The notes under the pieces: generated by a model
Database searches by the model: none
Told to the model about the DNA's origin: nothing
What the model saw: the letters and a program-made list of their open reading frames with translations, nothing else
Source: Candidatus Borrarchaeota archaeon
Lineage (GTDB): Archaea > Asgardarchaeota > Sifarchaeia > Borrarchaeales > Borrarchaeaceae
Direction of reading: 5' to 3'
Assembly (NCBI GenBank): GCA_016840645.1
Contig: JAEORY010000119.1
Span: forward strand, 1-9,476
Length of the DNA stretch: 9,476 bases
In this document: one piece after another, positions 6,479-9,476 of the stretch
Position numbering within the stretch: position 1 is the stretch's first letter
How the letters are laid out: every line of letters begins with the position of its first letter
Position numbers and translations under genes: made by a program

Positions 6479-6871
6479 TTGAAAAACATAGCTATGGGGA
6501 TTCTTATGCCAATTTATGAGACAACAGTAACACTGAAAGGAAAACTAAATGAAGAACTAGATCTCGAAAAGCATACTAAACAGTTAATTAACATTTTAAA
6601 CAAAGTTCCTGAACTTGAAAACATTTCCACTAAGAATCGGAAATCTTACTACGGCAATTGGACTGAAATTAATGGTAATATCGAGATGTTCGGCTCTCTT
6701 TCAGGTATATTAAAGAAAATTGAAGAGGGAGCTCCTTATAATCTTATAATAAGAACTTCTCGAAATCTTGATGCTAATAGTTTTGATGAGGCCAAAAATA
6801 TTTCGTATCATTGGCTTAAAGAAGTAGGAATCCTACTTGAGAAAGATATGAATTTAAAAGTGACTATGTAG
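6479..6871 (+). CDS. Hypothetical alpha/beta protein, about 130 aa
   Basis: I do not recognise this protein. It has no signal peptide or membrane helix. It begins with a beta strand (YETTVTLKGKL), then a helix (DLEKHTKQLINILNKV). A polar segment with SYYGNWTEINGNIEMFGSL follows, then a helix, a strand (YNLIIRT) and a C-terminal helix. This is the pattern of a small cytoplasmic alpha/beta domain. The start is uncertain: TTG at 6479 has AGGTGA 12 nt upstream. ATG at 6506 gives a 121-aa protein that begins just before the first strand, with a weak GGGG 6 nt upstream, and ATG at 6494 is a third choice. The last 8 nt overlap the 3' end of the convergent SRPBCC gene. Codon use matches the neighbours and the reading frame is intact, so it is probably real. 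Confidence 0.6.
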   Translation: MKNIAMGILMPIYETTVTLKGKLNEELDLEKHTKQLINILNKVPELENISTKNRKSYYGNWTEINGNIEMFGSLSGILKKIEEGAPYNLIIRTSRNLDANSFDEAKNISYHWLKEVGILLEKDMNLKVTM

Positions 6872-7367
6872 ATTCTACTTGAAACTCTTTGAAAACCTTA
6901 TTTTCAGGTAGAATTGATGACAGAATTTTACTAGAATGATTATTTTCACTTCGCTCTTTTATTGCTCTGTTAAACTCAATAAAGCCGAGTGGAGCCTCAT
7001 TTGACGGTTTTGCAAGAAATGGCACCAAAATACCAGTAAACTTTTCACCTTGTATCAATTTTGTAGATTCTTCCCCGACGGGTTCTAGAATAAAATAATG
7101 TTCGCCTGCAAATAGGAATCTAGCCCACATTTTGCTCTTCCAACGAAATTCTTCATTGGGATTTGCTTTGACCACTACTGGATTAAATGTCATGATATCT
7201 CTGTTTGGTACTTGTATAGTGACTTCAAGTGTAGAACCAACGGCCAGTTCCCCTTCAATCTTGCGCACAAATGGGTTCCATTCTGGATACGATGCAAAAT
7301 CAACGAGAATCTCCCATACTTTTGAAGGCTTTGCCTTTATTACTATTTCAGAAAAGATTTCCCTCAT
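6864..7367 (-). CDS. SRPBCC-domain (START-like) protein
   Basis: A 167-aa protein made of one SRPBCC/polyketide-cyclase-like domain covering about residues 1-145. Diagnostic parts are the N-terminal VWEILVDFASYPEWNPFV with the family's Y-P-x-W-N-P-F core, then IEGELAVGSTLEVTI, FLFAGEHYFILEP, LIQGEKFTGILVPF and the closing helix GFIEFNRAIKERSE. These domains form a helix-grip fold with a deep hydrophobic pocket and bind lipids or other small nonpolar ligands. This subgroup has no agreed ligand. About 20 extra residues after the domain are not typical. The ATG at 7367 is supported by AAGGAG at 7379-7384 (minus strand, 11 nt spacing). A TATA-like CTTAAATA lies farther up. The gene is on the same strand as the ECF ATPase gene but 199 nt away, so it is probably a separate unit. 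Confidence 0.88.
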   Translation of the reverse strand: MREIFSEIVIKAKPSKVWEILVDFASYPEWNPFVRKIEGELAVGSTLEVTIQVPNRDIMTFNPVVVKANPNEEFRWKSKMWARFLFAGEHYFILEPVGEESTKLIQGEKFTGILVPFLAKPSNEAPLGFIEFNRAIKERSENNHSSKILSSILPENKVFKEFQVEST

Positions 7368-7402
7368 TTATTTTGTATCTCCTTCTTGATTAGTTTTTGA
7401 CT

Positions 7403-7410
7403 TATTTAAG
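7403..7410 (-). promoter_or_regulatory. Candidate TATA box for the SRPBCC gene
   Basis: CTTAAATA on the minus strand lies about 36 to 43 nt upstream of the ATG at 7367. It would start transcription near 7380, close to the SD at 7379-7384, so the leader would be very short. Confidence 0.35.
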
Positions 7411-7500
7411 TGTCATTTCCTTACCTTAGAATATCAATGATGCTTATTTACGCTCCTATAAAGAGTTTTGAAGAAACGGTGCCCAACAAGGTAACTTTTT

Positions 7501-7525
7501 CATAGCACTCGTATCAAGTGCTATG
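7501..7525. other. Perfect 9-bp hairpin between the ECF ATPase and SRPBCC genes
   Basis: CATAGCACT (7501-7509) and AGTGCTATG (7517-7525) are exact inverted copies with a 7-nt loop. The hairpin lies 42 nt after the ATPase stop on the minus strand. On that strand it is followed by A's, not T's, so it is not a standard intrinsic terminator. It may be an RNA stabilising or processing structure, or a dyad-symmetric protein site. Confidence 0.45.
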
Positions 7526-7566
7526 GTTCCATTTAATTATCTTAACAAGTATATTTTCCTAAACTG

Positions 7567-9261
7567 TTACGAGGGCACTAATCCGGAAAGGAATTGTTCC
7601 ACAGTCATAATATTTGAACAAGATGTCAAGTCTATTGCTAAATCTGTAATTTCGGGAACATTCAAATGTGTCTGTTTTAAGATAGCTCTCTTAGAGAAGA
7701 CTTCAGAAGTGGGACCATCAGCAATAATTTTCCCTTGATGCATGATAATTGTTCGTTTTGCGTGTTCGGCGACCAGTCGCATATTGTGAGTTATGACAAT
7801 AATCGTACGCCCTTTTTCATTAAGTCTGTCGAGCAATTCCATGATTTCTTTAGATTGAAGAAAATCTTGGCCGGTAGTCGGTTCGTCGACTATCACTACT
7901 TTTGGCTGCATTGTCAGTATTGAGCCAACAGCAAGTCTTCTTCTTTGCCCCTTCCCTAGGAAAAAGGGATATTCATTTGCAAAGTTTTGTAGACCTATAA
8001 CATTCAAAACGTCATCAACACGTCTTTTTATTTCATCTTTTTCAATTTTTAGATTCTTAGGACCAAATTCAAGTTCTTCACGAACATCATATCGTGATAA
8101 TTGGTGATCTGGATTCTGAAAACAGTAACCAACCTGTGTAATCTTAGTCGCAGAAACTTTCGAGGTATCTGTGCCAAAGACAGTTACCTTTCCGTTAGTG
8201 GGTTTTAGCAAACCTTTCAAAAGCTTTGCTAAGGTTGTTTTCCCAGATCCATTTTGACCTATGATAGCAACGTACTCTCCATCATGTATCCGCAGGTTTA
8301 TCTGCTCTGCAGCTTTTGTGCCATCAGGATAATGGAAATCTACATCGTTGAAATCAATTACTTCATTTCCACTTTTTTCGAGAATAGTATTGCAAGGAGC
8401 AGTAAAACTTAATTTGCCTTGGCTAAATGCATTTCTGAATTCATTAAGAATCCTATCGTATTCAACAAGAAGACGATCTTCTTTTAGACCAAAGGTTTGT
8501 AGATAGGCATCAGCAGCTTGAGGTAGCACTATGCCATTTTGACGTAGTTTTTCATATTCTTGAAAGACGTGATCCGTATCATCATCTAAAATAATCGTTC
8601 CATCATTAATAACTGCAATTCGATCAGCAAATTTTGCTAGTTTTTCGCTATCATGCTCAACCATTACAATGGTGAGGTCAGTTTCTTTTCTCAAAGATTC
8701 CACAATTGAGAACACTGATTCCTTCCCTACGGGGTCTAAATCAGATGTTGGTTCGTCTAGAACCAATATTTCAGGTCGCATTGCAAGAAATGAAGCGATT
8801 GCAATTCGTTGCTTTTGTCCTCCAGAGAGTTCATGAGGGTATTTTTTGAGCAAATGTTTTATATCCACTAAATCTGCAACCCATTCGATTCTTTCCGTGA
8901 TTTCATCACGTGTGAATCTTAAATTTTCAAGTGGAGAGACCAATTCATCTTCAACTGACATCATTATAAATTGTGAATCAGGATCCTGTGAAACTAGACC
9001 AACCTTTCCAATAAATTCAGAGATATAGTCCTCAGAAGTATCCATCTCCCCGATTTTCACTCTGCCCTTGAATTCGCCTTTTGCAGCTTGTGGTATTATT
9101 CCATTAAGGCACAGGCAAAGAGTAGATTTTCCAACACCTGAAGGTCCCATAATACCATAAAATTGACCTTTTTCAACTTGAAGTGAAATACCTTTGAGAA
9201 CCCAGTCTTCACTTGCTTTATATTTCCACCAGACATCTTCTATGATAATTTCTTTAACCAC
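7567..9261 (-). CDS. Fused double ATPase of an ECF-type transporter (EcfA1-EcfA2)
   Basis: A 564-aa protein from the GTG at 9261-9259, with two ABC ATPase domains in one chain. Domain 1 has Walker A GPSGVGKS (39-46), the Q-loop Q92 in SQDPDSQF, signature LSGGQ (145-149), Walker B with E170 in LVLDEPTSDLD, and H203. Domain 2 has Walker A GQNGSGKT (335-342), Q382 in FQNPDHQL, a variant signature LGKGQ (435-439), Walker B with E460 in VIVDEPTTGQD, and H492. The QDPDSQ and QNPDHQ Q-loops are typical of energy-coupling factor ATPases, and fused forms such as YkoD are known. The protein would power uptake of a vitamin or metal ion through EcfT and an S component at the cytoplasmic membrane face. 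The GTG is chosen over the ATG at 9282 because GGTGGT precedes it by 5 nt. It overlaps the upstream membrane gene by 22 nt, indicating an operon. The substrate is unknown. Confidence 0.9.
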   Translation of the reverse strand: MVKEIIIEDVWWKYKASEDWVLKGISLQVEKGQFYGIMGPSGVGKSTLCLCLNGIIPQAAKGEFKGRVKIGEMDTSEDYISEFIGKVGLVSQDPDSQFIMMSVEDELVSPLENLRFTRDEITERIEWVADLVDIKHLLKKYPHELSGGQKQRIAIASFLAMRPEILVLDEPTSDLDPVGKESVFSIVESLRKETDLTIVMVEHDSEKLAKFADRIAVINDGTIILDDDTDHVFQEYEKLRQNGIVLPQAADAYLQTFGLKEDRLLVEYDRILNEFRNAFSQGKLSFTAPCNTILEKSGNEVIDFNDVDFHYPDGTKAAEQINLRIHDGEYVAIIGQNGSGKTTLAKLLKGLLKPTNGKVTVFGTDTSKVSATKITQVGYCFQNPDHQLSRYDVREELEFGPKNLKIEKDEIKRRVDDVLNVIGLQNFANEYPFFLGKGQRRRLAVGSILTMQPKVVIVDEPTTGQDFLQSKEIMELLDRLNEKGRTIIVITHNMRLVAEHAKRTIIMHQGKIIADGPTSEVFSKRAILKQTHLNVPEITDLAIDLTSCSNIMTVEQFLSGLVPS

Positions 9262-9437
9262 GGTATACCACCATTTAGCCATGATACGCGCTCAGATACC
9301 ATAAGCAAAATCTGAGTGACTGTTATATCGAAGAGAAATCCAAAGAAAAAGATTCCGAAGAAAGTAACAACGAGAACAAGAATAAAATAATCTGCTTTCT
9401 TAAAAGGATAAGTCCAATAATAAGAAAGCAGATTATT
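9240..9437 (-). CDS. C-terminal fragment of a membrane protein, probably an ECF transporter subunit
   Basis: On the minus strand a frame open from 9437 ends with TAG at 9242-9240, overlapping the ATPase start by 22 nt. The trustworthy part (from about 9420 inward) reads Y-W-T-Y-P-F-K-K-A-D, then a long hydrophobic helix YFILVLVVTFFGIFFFGF. A tail LFDITVTQILLMVSERVSWL and NGGIPWLKKLS follows. A lysine-rich segment with an aspartate before the last helix is reminiscent of EcfT C-termini, but the family is not certain; an S component is possible. No start codon lies upstream in frame, and two TAA codons (9458-9456 and 9440-9438) lie only in the outer arm of the end repeat. The gene therefore probably continues in the real genome and is broken here by a false join. 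Confidence 0.5.
   Translation of the reverse strand, partial: NNLLSYYWTYPFKKADYFILVLVVTFFGIFFFGFLFDITVTQILLMVSERVSWLNGGIPWLKKLS
9267..9272 (-). promoter_or_regulatory. SD site GGTGGT deciding the GTG start of the ECF ATPase
   Basis: GGTGGT on the minus strand ends 5 nt before the GTG at 9261. Its position inside the upstream gene fits translational coupling and makes the ATG at 9282, which lacks an SD, unlikely. Confidence 0.55.
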
Positions 9438-9476
9438 TTATTCTTGTTCTCGTTGTTACTTTCTTCGGAATCTTTT
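9347..9476. repeat. Perfect 56-bp inverted repeat at the window end
   Basis: The arms 9347-9402 and 9421-9476 are exact reverse complements over 56 bp, separated by 18 nt (9403-9420). The repeat runs to the last base of the window. The inner arm is coding for a membrane protein; the outer arm introduces two stops in that frame. Perfect identity plus disruption of coding at the sequence end fits a fold-back chimera or assembly artefact. Confidence 0.9.

Noticed and set aside
9262..9282. ATG start of the ECF ATPase at 9282
   Set aside because: No SD is seen for it, the added residues are outside the ABC fold, and the GTG at 9261 has GGTGGT upstream.

Overview
The window looks like a piece of an AT-rich archaeal chromosome. 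Sampled lines of the sequence are about a third G+C, with local exceptions. The clearest marker is a partial gene for an Nre-family DNA repair protein, a family known essentially from archaea. The expression signals agree with this. TATA-like boxes lie 20 to 50 nt upstream of several starts, one gene appears leaderless, starts include TTG and GTG, and two starts carry GGTGG Shine-Dalgarno (SD) sites. I cannot assign a phylum from the sequence; an uncultured lineage assembled from metagenome or single-cell data is plausible given the contig end.

Positions 1-1889: a divergent pair. The Nre gene (minus strand, 3' end outside the window) faces away from a SPL-like radical SAM gene (plus strand). 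Positions 2036-3609: a second divergent pair, a four-helix membrane protein of unknown function (minus) and a PfkB-family sugar kinase (plus). The membrane protein gene is clearly richer in G+C and resembles bacterial proteins, so transfer is possible. Positions 3610-4249: a stretch without long genes. It holds a convergent hairpin, a T-rich terminator, a previously easy-to-miss 37-codon gene (minus, TTG start, strong SD), and a block of relatively GC-rich sequence with short repeats and hairpins.

Positions 4250-6304: a large predicted cell-surface protein with a signal peptide, an unrecognised N-terminal region, three Ig-like repeats and a C-terminal membrane anchor. Positions 6479-7367: an orphan 130-codon gene and a SRPBCC-domain protein gene, convergent and overlapping by 8 nt. 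Positions 7567-9261: a double ATPase of an energy-coupling factor (ECF) vitamin/metal transporter, on the minus strand. It overlaps by 22 nt the end of an upstream membrane-protein gene, probably the transporter's membrane partner.

The window ends in a perfect 56-bp inverted repeat (9347-9402 against 9421-9476). It cuts off the membrane-protein gene with stop codons lying only in the outer arm. The best reading is an assembly or amplification fold-back at a contig end, not a biological element. I found no CRISPR array, transposase, tRNA or rRNA. The observations that most merit follow-up are the 37-aa gene with its unusual upstream region, the unknown N-terminal region of the surface protein, and the end repeat as an artefact warning.
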